Position numbers and translations under genes: made by a program | Assembly (NCBI GenBank): GCA_036675475.1 | Contig: JAKFEY010000036.1 | Span: forward strand, 24,915 to 88,914 | Source: JALYRV01 sp036675475 | Lineage (GTDB): Bacteria > Acidobacteriota > Vicinamibacteria > Vicinamibacterales > SCN-69-37 | Direction: 5' to 3' | DNA length: 64,000 nt | Notes under the pieces: generated by a model | Told to the model about the DNA's origin: nothing | The model's database searches: none | The model's input: the letters and a program-made list of their open reading frames with translations, nothing else | Shown: positions 24,934-33,446 of the stretch, in pieces | How positions within the stretch are numbered: position 1 is the stretch's first letter | Layout: each line of letters starts with the position of its first letter

Positions 24934-25838
24934 GACGTTTCCTCCAGGCTGGCGAGACAGTTGAACAGCAGCAGTGCCGCGAGCACGAGGCCGGTGCCGT
25001 ACGCCCCAAGTTCGACCAGCACCAGGCGGCCGCCGGCTGTCCACGCCACGACCGAGGTGACCGCCAGCGTGAGAAACGTGGCGACGCTCTTGACGAGCAG
25101 CATCGCCGCCAGCGCGTAGCCCAGCGGCTCGCGGCGCCAGAGCCACAGCCCGCCGAAGAACATCAGCGGCAGCAGCACCACGCCGTCGACCGCCACGACG
25201 AGCCGCGTGACGGTGTCGAGGCCCTCGCCCGATCGCGCCCGCGACACGATCAGCACGAGCCATGCGACGGCGAAGATCGCCGCCGTGGCCATCAGGAAGA
25301 CGGCAATACTGCGTGCTTTCAGGCGCAGTGAGAACCGCGCTTTCAGCGCGTCGGGGTTGAGCCCGACAAACAGATACAGCGCGCCGTACATCCCGATGGA
25401 CACGATGGCGATGTGCACCGGCAGCAGCGGCCCGAACTGCACGCCGGCGACATGGAAGAACCAGAAATAGGCCAGATAGAACAGCGCGCCAATCCAGCAC
25501 AGAAGGCCGCGCAGCGACCCGCGCCGCGCCGACCAGGCTGAGATCACGAGCAGCGGCAGGCCGAAGACGATGGCCACGCCGTCCTGGGCGATGAGCGCCA
25601 CGCGCATCGGGTCGCTCGCATACAGCGTGCGCGCGCCCAGCGCGAGGCCGGCCGCGGCCGACACGAGCAGCAGCGCGGCGGCGAGCCGCGTGAGCGCCGA
25701 CGGGAAGCGCAGATCGCGCGTGAAGATCGCGGACGTGGTCACGATGCCCGGACGCGGAGCAACCGGCGTACCCGCCAAAGCCCCTGTGAAAACGCGGAGA
25801 ACGCCCCGGGCCTGCCTGTCCGGCGGGGAATCTTTCAC
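24930..25838 (-). CDS. Multi-pass membrane protein, unknown
   Basis: 302 residues with about eight hydrophobic segments (LTRLAAALLLVSAAAGLALGARTLY, VALIAQDGVAIVFGLPLLVISAW, GLLCWIGALFYLAYFWFFHVAG, and others). No family is recognised. The first part (before GTG TTSAIFTRDL) is proline/basic and may not be translated; the GTG start would remove about 33 residues. It heads the coupled run ending in DUF3079. The 16-bp palindrome at 25879-25894 lies just upstream, between it and the divergent nitronate monooxygenase gene. Confidence 0.65.
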   Translation of the reverse strand: MKDSPPDRQARGVLRVFTGALAGTPVAPRPGIVTTSAIFTRDLRFPSALTRLAAALLLVSAAAGLALGARTLYASDPMRVALIAQDGVAIVFGLPLLVISAWSARRGSLRGLLCWIGALFYLAYFWFFHVAGVQFGPLLPVHIAIVSIGMYGALYLFVGLNPDALKARFSLRLKARSIAVFLMATAAIFAVAWLVLIVSRARSGEGLDTVTRLVVAVDGVVLLPLMFFGGLWLWRREPLGYALAAMLLVKSVATFLTLAVTSVVAWTAGGRLVLVELGAYGTGLVLAALLLFNCLASLEETS

Positions 25839-25878
25839 GGCTGTGAGGAAATTTTCCCGGGGACCCGCCTGGCCCGCC

Positions 25879-25894
25879 TATGACCGGCGTCATA
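25879..25894. promoter_or_regulatory. Fnr-like 16-bp palindrome, site 1
   Basis: TATGACCGGCGTCATA, a perfect palindrome, identical (as reverse complement) to the sites at 34221-34236 and 41388-41403. It is about 35 bases upstream of the nitronate monooxygenase start and also upstream of the divergent membrane protein gene. The TATGAC-N4-GTCATA spacing suits a Crp/Fnr-family dimer. Confidence 0.75.
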
Positions 25895-25927
25895 GCCCCG
25901 GACGCGCGGCGCCGGTACCCTCGATCG

Positions 25928-27355
25928 GTGGTAACAGTGCGTCCGCGCATCATTCAGGGCGGTATGGGTGTCGGTATCTCGAACTGGCGGCTCGCGTCGG
26001 CGGTCTCGCGGCTCGGCCAGCTCGGGGTCGTTTCCGGCACCGCGCTCGACCAGGTGCTCGCGCGGCGGCTGCAGGACGGCGATCCGGGCGGGCACGTGCG
26101 GCGCAGCCTCGCGCGGTTTCCCGTCCCCGCCATCGCCGCGCGCCTGATCGAGCGCTTCTACGTGCCCGGCGGCAAGGCGGCGACGGCGCCCTATGCCACG
26201 CTGCCCCTGCCCGACATGACGCGCAATCGCGCGTTCGACGAGCTGTGCATGGCGGCCAACTTCGTCGAGGTGGATCTCGCGCGCGAAGGGCACGCCCATC
26301 CGGTGGGCATCAACTATCTCGAGAAGGTGCAGATGCAGCACCTGCCGTCGCTCTACGGCGCGATGCTGGCCGGCGTGAGCGTCGTGCTGATGGGCGCGGG
26401 CATTCCGGTGCGCATCCCGGGCGCGCTCGATCGCCTCGCCGCGCACGAGCCCGCGTCCTATCCGCTGCACGTCACCGGCACGGCGGCGGGCGAGGAGATC
26501 GCGCTCACGTTCGCGCCGCGCGATTACCTCGACGGGGACATGCCGGCGCTCCATCGGCCCATGTTCCTGGCCATCGTCTCGTCCGACGTGCTCGCGAAGA
26601 CGCTGCAGAAGAAAGCCAACGGCCGCGTCGACGGCTTCATCGTCGAGGGCCCGCGCGCCGGCGGCCACAGCGCGCCGCCGCGCGGCAAGCTGCAGTTGAA
26701 CGGCCGCGGCGAGCCGATCTACGGCGACCGCGACCGCGTCGATCTCGTGAAGATGCGCGACCTGGGCCTGCCGTTCTGGATTGCCGGCGGCTGCGCCACG
26801 CCCGGCGCCCTTCGCGACGCGATGGCCAGCGGCGCGGCCGGCGTGCAGGTCGGGTCGGCCTTCGCGCTATGCGCCGAGTCCGGATTGCGCCCTGATTACC
26901 GTCTCGAGCTGCAGCGGCGCGCCATCGCCGGCGAGGTGGAGATCTTCAACGATCCAGCCGCGTCACCCACCGGCTTTCCCTTCAAGGTCGCGCGCCTGGC
27001 CGGCACGCTGTCCGAGCCCGAGGTGTATGGGGCGCGGCCGCGCATCTGCGATCTCGGCTATCTGCGCGAGCCCGTGAAGACGGCCGCGGGGGCGATCGAA
27101 TTCCGGTGCCCGTCCGAGCCGGTGTCGCTCTATGTGGCGAAGGGCGGCGACGAGGCGGCGACGGCCGGCCGCAAGTGCGTGTGCAACGCGCTGCTCGCCA
27201 ATGCCGGGCAGGCGCAGGTGCGCGCGGGACGGCATGTGGAACCCGGCCTCGTCACGCTTGGAGAGGATCTGTCGTCGATTGCATCGTTCCGGCGCGCCGG
27301 CGCGCCGGACTACTCGGCGGCCGACGTCGTGGCCGTGCTCATGGCCGGGGCCTGA
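25928..27355 (+). CDS. Nitronate monooxygenase-family flavoprotein
   Basis: 475 residues from a GTG at 25928. An earlier ATG (25880) is inside the palindromic operator and gives no conserved sequence. The TIM-barrel starts VRPRIIQGGMGVGISNWRLASAVSRLGQLGVVSG, the FMN-binding nitronate monooxygenase / 2-nitropropane dioxygenase pattern. Later blocks are LPFWIAGGCATPGALRDAMASGAAGVQVGSAFALC and a Cys-rich end (GRKCVCNALLANAG). It oxidises nitroalkanes or reduces a related substrate. Position next to nirK/nosZ suggests nitrogen-oxide handling. The 3' end overlaps the convergent radical SAM-like gene by 46 bases. Confidence 0.85.
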   Translation: MVTVRPRIIQGGMGVGISNWRLASAVSRLGQLGVVSGTALDQVLARRLQDGDPGGHVRRSLARFPVPAIAARLIERFYVPGGKAATAPYATLPLPDMTRNRAFDELCMAANFVEVDLAREGHAHPVGINYLEKVQMQHLPSLYGAMLAGVSVVLMGAGIPVRIPGALDRLAAHEPASYPLHVTGTAAGEEIALTFAPRDYLDGDMPALHRPMFLAIVSSDVLAKTLQKKANGRVDGFIVEGPRAGGHSAPPRGKLQLNGRGEPIYGDRDRVDLVKMRDLGLPFWIAGGCATPGALRDAMASGAAGVQVGSAFALCAESGLRPDYRLELQRRAIAGEVEIFNDPAASPTGFPFKVARLAGTLSEPEVYGARPRICDLGYLREPVKTAAGAIEFRCPSEPVSLYVAKGGDEAATAGRKCVCNALLANAGQAQVRAGRHVEPGLVTLGEDLSSIASFRRAGAPDYSAADVVAVLMAGA

Positions 27356-28584
27356 GCGCCGCGCGGCCGCATGCGCCGCTTGAAGATTGGCTTCGCGACC
27401 AGGCGCACCAGCCGCCGGTACGCTTCATAAACATAGAACCGCGCGCTGCGCTCCGCCAGCAGCGCCGCATCGTCGGGATTCACGACCAGGCTGACTTCGA
27501 TGTTCGGCGCGGCGCCGATCGGCAGCCAGTGGCGCCGGCAGGCCTCGTAGACGTGCGCCATCACGCGCCGCATGTCTTCATAGTGGGGCGCGGGCCATTC
27601 GGCCATGTCGGATCCGATCGTCGGCCGAAACACGCACACGGTGGGGAAGGCGCCAAGCGCCGCAATCCGATCGATCCCCTCGAGCGTGCGCTCCACGGGC
27701 TCGACGCCGGCAATGATCTCGCCCGACACCGCGCCGCGCGGCATGCGCGCCGCGCAGTACGCCATGGCCTCGAAGAACAAGGCCTGGCCATGCACGCGCG
27801 CCTTGCCGGGGCAGAGCCGCTCGAACCATTCGGGATCGATGAACTCGACGCAGAACGACAGGTGATCGACGCCGGCGTCGATGAGCGCGTCGTAGCGTGA
27901 GAAGTCGCGCTCGGGCGCCAGCTGCACGCCGACGAGCAAGCCCGCGCGCGCCTTGATCGCCTTCACGTAGGGCAGCGCGAACGCCAGGCCCTTCGAGCCG
28001 AGGAACCCGCCGTTCAGATGCACGAACGTCACACCCGACTCGTCGCGCGCCGCGATGCAGGTCTCGACCACATCGTCGATCGTCTTGTCGGCCGCTTCAC
28101 TGGCGCCGACGTTCTGGCCGGTGGTGCAGAAGCGGCAGTTGAGCGCGGGGTCGTAATTCCAGAACGCGCAGACCTGGTTGATGTAGATGCCGAGATAGGT
28201 GCCCTGCAGCACGCCGATGCGCTGCATCGGCACGCCGCGCGTCGTCTCGCGCGTGTACCAGGACGGCTCCTGCGGCAGGCGCGTGCCGTAGTGATGGCCG
28301 GTGCGGCTGTCGACGATGACGTAGCCGGTGCTGCCGCTGCCGGCCAGCAGGTAGGGCGAAGACGCCGCAAACGCCTCGGTCACGGGCACGTTGAGCCAGA
28401 TTTCCTTCTTGAGGGCGCTGCCGGTCGGCAGCACCACTTCGAGTCCCGATCCGAGGCCGGCGCGGGTGCGCGAGATGCCGCGCGCGCCGTCGAGCGACGT
28501 CGACTCCGGCACCTGCATGCCGCGGCAGAAGAGATCGATCTCCAGTTCGCAGGCGTTGAGCGGGGCGGTGACGGCGGGCGTCAT
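27310..28584 (-). CDS. Radical SAM-like protein with unusual Cys spacing
   Basis: 424 residues. The cluster loop is QVCAFWNYDPALNCRFCTTGQN: three cysteines spaced CX10CX2C, not the canonical CX3CX2C, with NCRFCTTG looking like the SAM-cluster heart. Later, VTFVHLNGGFLGSKG and LSFCVEFIDPEWF resemble radical SAM strand motifs, and CPGKARVHGQALFFEAMAYC gives more cysteines. The N-terminal 100 residues are a separate beta-rich segment. The reaction is unknown. It is followed on the same strand by a cupin gene after 10 bases. The first of the Cys in the loop may not ligate the cluster. Confidence 0.7.
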   Translation of the reverse strand: MTPAVTAPLNACELEIDLFCRGMQVPESTSLDGARGISRTRAGLGSGLEVVLPTGSALKKEIWLNVPVTEAFAASSPYLLAGSGSTGYVIVDSRTGHHYGTRLPQEPSWYTRETTRGVPMQRIGVLQGTYLGIYINQVCAFWNYDPALNCRFCTTGQNVGASEAADKTIDDVVETCIAARDESGVTFVHLNGGFLGSKGLAFALPYVKAIKARAGLLVGVQLAPERDFSRYDALIDAGVDHLSFCVEFIDPEWFERLCPGKARVHGQALFFEAMAYCAARMPRGAVSGEIIAGVEPVERTLEGIDRIAALGAFPTVCVFRPTIGSDMAEWPAPHYEDMRRVMAHVYEACRRHWLPIGAAPNIEVSLVVNPDDAALLAERSARFYVYEAYRRLVRLVAKPIFKRRMRPRGAQAPAMSTATTSAAE

Positions 28585-28594
28585 GGCGCGGCGC

Positions 28595-28924
28595 TCAGGC
28601 GGCCGGCTGGTCGCGCATCATGATGAGCAGCATGCGCGACACTTCGGTGGCGTCGACGGCATGCGGCACGTTGGCCGGCAGCCGGACGAGCGTGCCGGCG
28701 GCGGCACGGACCGGCGTGCCGCCGACGGTGAGGATCAGGGATCCGCTGATCACGAGCGCGAGGGCATCGAACGCCGTGGTGTGCTCGGTCAGCCCCTGCT
28801 CGGCATCGAAGGCGAACAGCGTGACGTTGCCGCCGGCGCTGCGCGCGAGCACGCGGCTGGCGATGCCCTTCTCTGCGGGTTGAATCAGGGCGGTCAGCGC
28901 GAGTGCTTCAGCTGCGGGAATCAT
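28595..28924 (-). CDS. Small cupin-domain protein
   Basis: 109 residues with the cupin fold: EQGLTEHTTAFDALALVISGSLILTVGGTPVRAAAGTLVRLPANVPHAV. Only His in EHTT and PHAV are clear metal ligands, so the metal site looks incomplete. Single-domain cupins of this type are often sensors or small isomerases. It is 10 bases upstream of the radical SAM-like gene (same strand), so the two are likely co-transcribed. It may be part of the nitrogen-oxide set, but no direct link is shown. Confidence 0.75.
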   Translation of the reverse strand: MIPAAEALALTALIQPAEKGIASRVLARSAGGNVTLFAFDAEQGLTEHTTAFDALALVISGSLILTVGGTPVRAAAGTLVRLPANVPHAVDATEVSRMLLIMMRDQPAA

Positions 28925-28957
28925 GTCAGTCTCCTTCGATCCGTGTGTGCGTTGCGG

Positions 28958-29413
28958 TCAGCGGACGGTGAGCGTCCCCTTCATGCCGCCCGAGACGTGC
29001 CCCGGGAAGCTGCAGATGTAGGTGTAGGTGCCGGGCTTGGTCGGCGCCTTGAAGTCGGCGCTGACGGTTTCGCCCGCCCCCGCGAGCTTCGTCGCCACCA
29101 GGATCTTGCCCTTGAGCGCCGCCGGGATGTAGTCGGTGGCCTTGGCCATCGCGGCCATCATCGCGAACGCTGCAGGGTCGGTGCCAGGCGCCAGCAGCAC
29201 GAAGTTGTGCGCCATGGTCGCCTTCGGCTGCATGCTCTTGGTGCTGAGCGTCACGCGCAGCAGCTCGCCGGGCTTGGCCGTGATCTTCGGCATGCTGAAG
29301 GCCAGGTTGTCGCCGCCGGTGAGCGCGATGACGCGCGGCGCGGCGGGGGCGGCGGTGGCGGCGCCCGCGGCAATCGCGAGCGCCAGGATGCCAGTCGTAA
29401 ACAGTGTCTTCAT
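28958..29413 (-). CDS. Azurin/pseudoazurin-like cupredoxin
   Basis: 151 residues: signal peptide (KTLFTTGILALAIAAGAATA), then a cupredoxin barrel. The type 1 copper ligands are readable: His in ATMAHNFVLL, Cys and His in YTYICSFPGH, Met in SGGMKGTLTV. It is a periplasmic electron carrier, and its place right after nirK on the same strand makes it the likely donor to NirK. A paralog with the same architecture is at 41464-41910. Confidence 0.92.
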   Translation of the reverse strand: MKTLFTTGILALAIAAGAATAAPAAPRVIALTGGDNLAFSMPKITAKPGELLRVTLSTKSMQPKATMAHNFVLLAPGTDPAAFAMMAAMAKATDYIPAALKGKILVATKLAGAGETVSADFKAPTKPGTYTYICSFPGHVSGGMKGTLTVR

Positions 29414-29453
29414 GATGCGGTCCTTCTTCCGTATGAATCGGTGATGAGTGCGG

Positions 29454-30635
29454 TCAGTGCTTCATCGTGGCCGTCGGGCGCGTCGTCGAGCCGTTCTTCG
29501 ACGTCGCCACAATCTGCCCGACCGCGCCTTTCTGGACGTCGGCGAACTCGTGGTCGACGAGCACGTAGCGTCCCTCCTCGGGCACGATGAACTCGAGCAC
29601 GGCGCCGTTGCTCGATCCGAGGAGCGCGGTCTGCATGCCGCGCCATTCGTTCTTCAGGTTGCCCTCGTACCAGACCCGGTCGAACACCGCGCCGATGACG
29701 TGCGCGCTCGACTGGTCGTTGGGGCCGACGTTGGCGAAGTAGAGCCGCACGCGCTCGCCCTCGCGCGCCTGGAGGGGCGTGTCGGTGAGCGCGCCGCTGT
29801 GGCCGTTGAACAGCACGTGCGACGGCTGCTTCTTCTGCGCGGCGTCGAAGTCGAACTCGTAGAGCCCGCCGGCGCCTTCCTTCAGGTAGAACTCCGACTG
29901 CACGACCGCGTAGCGGCGCGTCGCGGTGTCGTCGGTGGGATAGCCCTCGCGCGGCGACACGATGACGATGCCGTACTGGCCCATCGCGACGTGCTGCAGC
30001 ACCGGCGGGATCCCGCAGTGATACATGAAGATGCCGGGATAGTTGGCCACCCACTCGAACGTGATGGTCTGGCCCGGCATGATCGGCTGCCACTTGTCGT
30101 CGGCCGCGACCGTGGCCGCGTGGAAGTCGATCGAGTGATGCATCGGCTGCTGCAGCGGCAGCGCCTTCTGCAGGTTCGACGCGGCGGCCTGCTGCAGGAA
30201 CGGCGCGTTGCCGGCGGCCGGCGAGGTCACCGACACTTTCTCCATGGTGCGGTTCTTCATCGTGAACTGGATGCGATCCCCTTCACGGACGTGCACGACC
30301 GGGCCGGGCACGGTGCCGCCGAACGTCCACGCCTGATAGCGGACGCCGGGCGCGATCTCAATCTCCTGCGCGACGATGTCCATGCGCACCTGGTGCGTGC
30401 GGTTGCCGGGCTGCAGCGGCGCCACGTACGGCAGGTGCGTCACCGTGTCGCCGACGACGGGCGGGCCCGCGTAGTTGTCTTCTTCGACGATCTCCGCCTT
30501 CGGCGTGCCGAACACCTTGCCGTTCAGCGTTTCATCCGAGGCGTTGCGCGCGCGCACGGCCATCGGAATCGCGGCGATGAGGGCCAGCGCCGCGATCGAC
30601 GCGGCCAGCGTGGTGCGAACAGTGGATGCGGACAT
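29454..30635 (-). CDS. nirK: Copper-containing nitrite reductase NirK
   Basis: 393 residues, two cupredoxin domains after a signal/TM segment. Type 1 copper: His in HSIDFHAATV, Cys in MYHCGIPPVLQHVAMG with its His and Met. Type 2 copper: HSIDFHA (including the catalytic Asp) and SSAHVIGAVFDRVW. NirK reduces nitrite to nitric oxide in the periplasm. It has an insertion (SPAAGNAPFLQQAAASNLQKALPLQQP, about 145-170) before the Asp-His motif, compared with the classical enzyme. It is followed by the cupredoxin gene and preceded by ric with 3 bases between. Confidence 0.93.
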   Translation of the reverse strand: MSASTVRTTLAASIAALALIAAIPMAVRARNASDETLNGKVFGTPKAEIVEEDNYAGPPVVGDTVTHLPYVAPLQPGNRTHQVRMDIVAQEIEIAPGVRYQAWTFGGTVPGPVVHVREGDRIQFTMKNRTMEKVSVTSPAAGNAPFLQQAAASNLQKALPLQQPMHHSIDFHAATVAADDKWQPIMPGQTITFEWVANYPGIFMYHCGIPPVLQHVAMGQYGIVIVSPREGYPTDDTATRRYAVVQSEFYLKEGAGGLYEFDFDAAQKKQPSHVLFNGHSGALTDTPLQAREGERVRLYFANVGPNDQSSAHVIGAVFDRVWYEGNLKNEWRGMQTALLGSSNGAVLEFIVPEEGRYVLVDHEFADVQKGAVGQIVATSKNGSTTRPTATMKH

Positions 30636-30638
30636 GAT

Positions 30639-31358
30639 TCAGGCTCCCTGGCGCGCCGTCTGCGCCAGCGCGTGCGCGCGCGGAAACAGGATGTTGTTTT
30701 CGAGGTGAACGTGAAGGGTCATGAGCGCCTCGAGTTCGCCCAGCCCGTAATACAACCCCTGCGTCGTCGGGCACGCGCCCTCGGGCGCGCGGTAGTTGCC
30801 CGTGGCGCTGCGCAGCGCGGCGAGCGCGCGGCCGGCCTCTTCGTGATCCGCTTCGAGCGTCGCCTCGGCCTTCGCGAACCACTCCGCCTCTTCGCGCAGG
30901 GCGGTACCGGCTTCGATCCGCTCGATGAGCGGAAAGATTTCGGCCTCTTCCCACTTCGTGTGGGGCATCATGCCGGCGATGAAGCTCTCGAGCACGTTCG
31001 CGATGGTGCTCGCGTTGGGCTGCGTCGTGGCGCCGTGACGCTCCTCGACGCGGCGCGCCATCGCCAGCAGGCGCGGCAGCTCGGCGCTCAGCGGGTCGTG
31101 GAACGATTCGACGATGTGCGCCGTGAGCTCGCGCAGCGGGCGCGCGTCCCACTTGAGGCGCGTGGGCACCGCGGGCGCCGTGGCGGTCGCGAGCTCGGAT
31201 GCGAGCGCCTCGAAGGGAATGGCGCGCTCGACGCAGACGTCGGCCAGCGGCCGCTTGCCGCCGCAGCAGAAATCGATGCCGTGCTTCTGGAAGACGGCAA
31301 TCGTTGCCGGCTCGGCGGCGGCCAGCTCGGCGACAGTGGTTGCGGATGTGAAGGTCAT
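30639..31358 (-). CDS. ric: Di-iron repair protein Ric (YtfE/ScdA family), copy 1
   Basis: 239 residues. The N-terminal ScdA-N motif is KHGIDFCCGGKRPLADVC. The hemerythrin-like domain has His/Glu metal ligands (HIVESFHDPL, PHTKWEEAEIFPLIE, DHEEAG, LHVHLENNILFPRAHAL). Such proteins repair iron-sulfur clusters damaged by nitric oxide. It lies immediately upstream of nirK (3 bases) and thus is in the same operon as the NO-producing enzyme. The 5' leader has a 10-bp inverted repeat around its ribosome-binding site (31361-31389). A paralog is at 33443-34171. Confidence 0.93.
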   Translation of the reverse strand: MTFTSATTVAELAAAEPATIAVFQKHGIDFCCGGKRPLADVCVERAIPFEALASELATATAPAVPTRLKWDARPLRELTAHIVESFHDPLSAELPRLLAMARRVEERHGATTQPNASTIANVLESFIAGMMPHTKWEEAEIFPLIERIEAGTALREEAEWFAKAEATLEADHEEAGRALAALRSATGNYRAPEGACPTTQGLYYGLGELEALMTLHVHLENNILFPRAHALAQTARQGA

Positions 31359-31360
31359 TG

Positions 31361-31389
31361 CTCGTAATCTCCTGCGAGAAGATTACGAG
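31361..31389 (-). promoter_or_regulatory. 10-bp inverted repeat in the ric leader
   Basis: CTCGTAATCT (31361-31370) and AGATTACGAG (31380-31389) are perfect complements around nine bases. On the reverse strand the AGGAG ribosome-binding site (31369-31373) straddles the loop and stem, so the RNA hairpin could mask translation of ric. It could also be a DNA operator. Confidence 0.6.
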
Positions 31390-31441
31390 GCCCCGGCCCG
31401 GCCGTCGTTGCGCTGGCGCAACTACGCGCCGATTGTCGAAA

Positions 31442-32110
31442 TTATTCCGCGGCGGCGGCCGCTTCTTCGAGGGCGGGCGGGTCGACGACGGTCATGGCGC
31501 CGCGGGACGTGCGCAGCAGCCCATCCGATTCCCACGCCGCCACGAGCCGGCTGACGGTGAACAGCGACGTGCCGGTCAGGTCGGCGAGCTCCTGGCGCGT
31601 GATGGGATGAACGATGCGCCAGCCCTGCGGCGTGCGCTCGCCCGAGTCGTGCGCCAGGCGGACGAGCGCGCGCGCCACGCGCTGCGGCACGCGATCGCTG
31701 GTCAGCTCCTGCATGCGCGTGAGCGCGCCGGTCATATGGCCCGACATGGCCGACATGAGGTTGGTTTTCAGGCGCGGGAAGGCGTCCGAGAGGGCGCGCA
31801 TGTCTTCGGCCGCCCAGACGAGCACGCGCAGCGGTGACACCGCGGTGGCCGTGACCGGAAAGCGCGCGTTGGGCAGGACGGCAATCGCGGCGAACGGGTC
31901 GCCCGGCCCCATGTAGCGCACGATGACTTCGGTGCCGTCGGGTGCCGAGCGGGTGAGCTTGAGGTGGCCGACCTGGATCAGGGCCGCGAAATCCGCGGCG
32001 TCGCCTTCAGATGCGAGCGTCTCGCGCGCCGAAAGCATGCGGACGCGGCTCTTCCCGAGCAGCGTGCGCTGCTCCTCGTCGGTCAGTCCCTCGAGCAGCG
32101 TGATCGGCAT
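31442..32110 (-). CDS. Crp/Fnr-family transcription regulator, copy 1
   Basis: 222 residues: cyclic-nucleotide-binding-type barrel (about 1-115) and a C-terminal winged helix (ITRQELADLTGTSLFTVSRLVAAWESDGLLRT). The Fnr-type N-terminal cysteine cluster is absent, so it does not hold a 4Fe-4S sensor; a heme or NO-type signal (Dnr/NnrR) is possible. It is upstream of ric and nirK on the same strand, suggesting it controls them. Its 5' end overlaps the end of the NnrS-like gene by 104 bases in another frame. Confidence 0.88.
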   Translation of the reverse strand: MPITLLEGLTDEEQRTLLGKSRVRMLSARETLASEGDAADFAALIQVGHLKLTRSAPDGTEVIVRYMGPGDPFAAIAVLPNARFPVTATAVSPLRVLVWAAEDMRALSDAFPRLKTNLMSAMSGHMTGALTRMQELTSDRVPQRVARALVRLAHDSGERTPQGWRIVHPITRQELADLTGTSLFTVSRLVAAWESDGLLRTSRGAMTVVDPPALEEAAAAAE

Positions 32111-33446
32111 GTGCGGGCGTGCGCCCTTGATAGAGCATATAAACGAGATGCCACGCGTGCAATGCGAGCCCGGCGAGCAGCAGCGCCGCCGCCCAGCGGA
32201 TGGCGGGCGTACTCGCGGCCGACAGGCCCCACGCCAGCAGCGGCACGCCGGCGGTCCAGGCCACGAGCACCGCGCGCGCCAGGCGCGGCGCCGAGAGCCC
32301 GTGCACGCTGAAGGGGGGCCGTTCGCCCGGACGCGCGGCCAGGGCGCGATACCACGCGTAGTACGGCACGAGCCGTCCGTGCATGCCGACGATCATCTGC
32401 GCGAGAAACCCGAGCAGGCCGGCGGTGCCGTAGATCCACGACAGCGTGAGACTGGGTGACGCGCCGGCGCGGCTGAGGCGATAGCCGAGCACGCACGCCA
32501 CGACCAGCCAGAGAAACGCCAGATGCACTTGCCGGATGCTCCAGTCGGGGCGCGGCAGCGCGGGCGGGCGCGGCAGCCGGCGCACCGCGGTGCGCGCGAT
32601 CTGGAACACGAACGTGGCAAGGCCCGCGAGCATCCAGGCGCCCGCCGCCGGCACGAGCGGCCATCCCGTGAACAGCGCCAGCGTCAGCAGCACCAGGCCG
32701 CCCTCGAGCAGCACGGCGCTTGCCCAGAGCGCGCGGCCCTTCGGCATCGCCGACGGCAGCATCATCGGAATCAGGCGGTAGGCGAGGCCGACGACCATCA
32801 TCATCGCCCAGCCAACCGCGGCGAGATGCGCGTGCGTATAGGTGGCGGCGACGGGTGACAGGCCGAGGAAGCCGCGCGTGCGATCGAGGCCGATGAGGAT
32901 GCCGAGCGTGCCGGCCGCCATGATGTTGACGAAGGCGAGCCGGACGTGCGTCGAGACGGCGGCGGGGACCGGCGAGCGCGACAGGCCGCGCGACGCGCGC
33001 CAGCCGACGCGCAGAATCGCCGCGAGCACCATGCCGGCCGACCACGCCATGCCGTCGTAGGTGCCGATCCAGAAGTGCGACACCATGCCGACCGCGCCCG
33101 CGGCAAACGACGCGAAGGCCGCCCAGTCGAGGCGGCGCACCGGCATCGCCACGCCAAGCGCGAGCGGCGCCACCAGATAGAACGATCCGAGAATCGAGCC
33201 GCTGATCCAGCCGATCGTCAGCAGGTGGACGATCGCGATCATCTTCGGGTGGTAGAAGGAGCCGCCGGGCAGGGCCGGCCAGACGACCAGCGCGCCGAAC
33301 GCCAGCGCGAGGCTGGCGTGGGCGAACGCGAAGTACGCCATCGGCAGCGCCGAGTCGGGCGCGAGCGGATTGAGGCGCACCGCGGCGGCGGGTCCCGGGG
33401 TCGCCGGCGTCGAGCGCCCGCGACCGCGGGCCGCTAGCACGCTCAC
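32007..33446 (-). CDS. Multi-pass membrane protein, NnrS / heme-copper oxidase I-like
   Basis: 479 residues with about 12 hydrophobic segments. Conserved blocks with His are HPKMIAIVHLLTIGWISGSILG, VSHFWIGTYDGMAW, ATYTHAHLAAVGWAMMMVVGLAYRLIPMM and VGMHGRLVPYYAWY. The pattern resembles NnrS and the catalytic subunit of heme-copper oxidases, so it may bind heme/copper and take part in NO tolerance or reduction. Start is GTG at 33446 overlapping the ric2 stop (GTGA). The C-terminal 35 residues run through the N-terminus of the Crp/Fnr gene, an odd overlap of 104 bases; the stop may be displaced by a frameshift. Confidence 0.72.
   Translation of the reverse strand: MSVLAARGRGRSTPATPGPAAAVRLNPLAPDSALPMAYFAFAHASLALAFGALVVWPALPGGSFYHPKMIAIVHLLTIGWISGSILGSFYLVAPLALGVAMPVRRLDWAAFASFAAGAVGMVSHFWIGTYDGMAWSAGMVLAAILRVGWRASRGLSRSPVPAAVSTHVRLAFVNIMAAGTLGILIGLDRTRGFLGLSPVAATYTHAHLAAVGWAMMMVVGLAYRLIPMMLPSAMPKGRALWASAVLLEGGLVLLTLALFTGWPLVPAAGAWMLAGLATFVFQIARTAVRRLPRPPALPRPDWSIRQVHLAFLWLVVACVLGYRLSRAGASPSLTLSWIYGTAGLLGFLAQMIVGMHGRLVPYYAWYRALAARPGERPPFSVHGLSAPRLARAVLVAWTAGVPLLAWGLSAASTPAIRWAAALLLAGLALHAWHLVYMLYQGRTPAHADHAARGTDRRGAAHAAREEPRPHAFGARDARI

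Noticed and set aside
25880..25927. ATG at 25880 as the nitronate monooxygenase start
   Set aside because: It lies in the 16-bp operator and adds no conserved residues.
29448..31367. 639-codon plus-strand frame opposite nirK and ric
   Set aside because: Shadow frame; composition is Arg-rich and it ignores the real gene boundaries.
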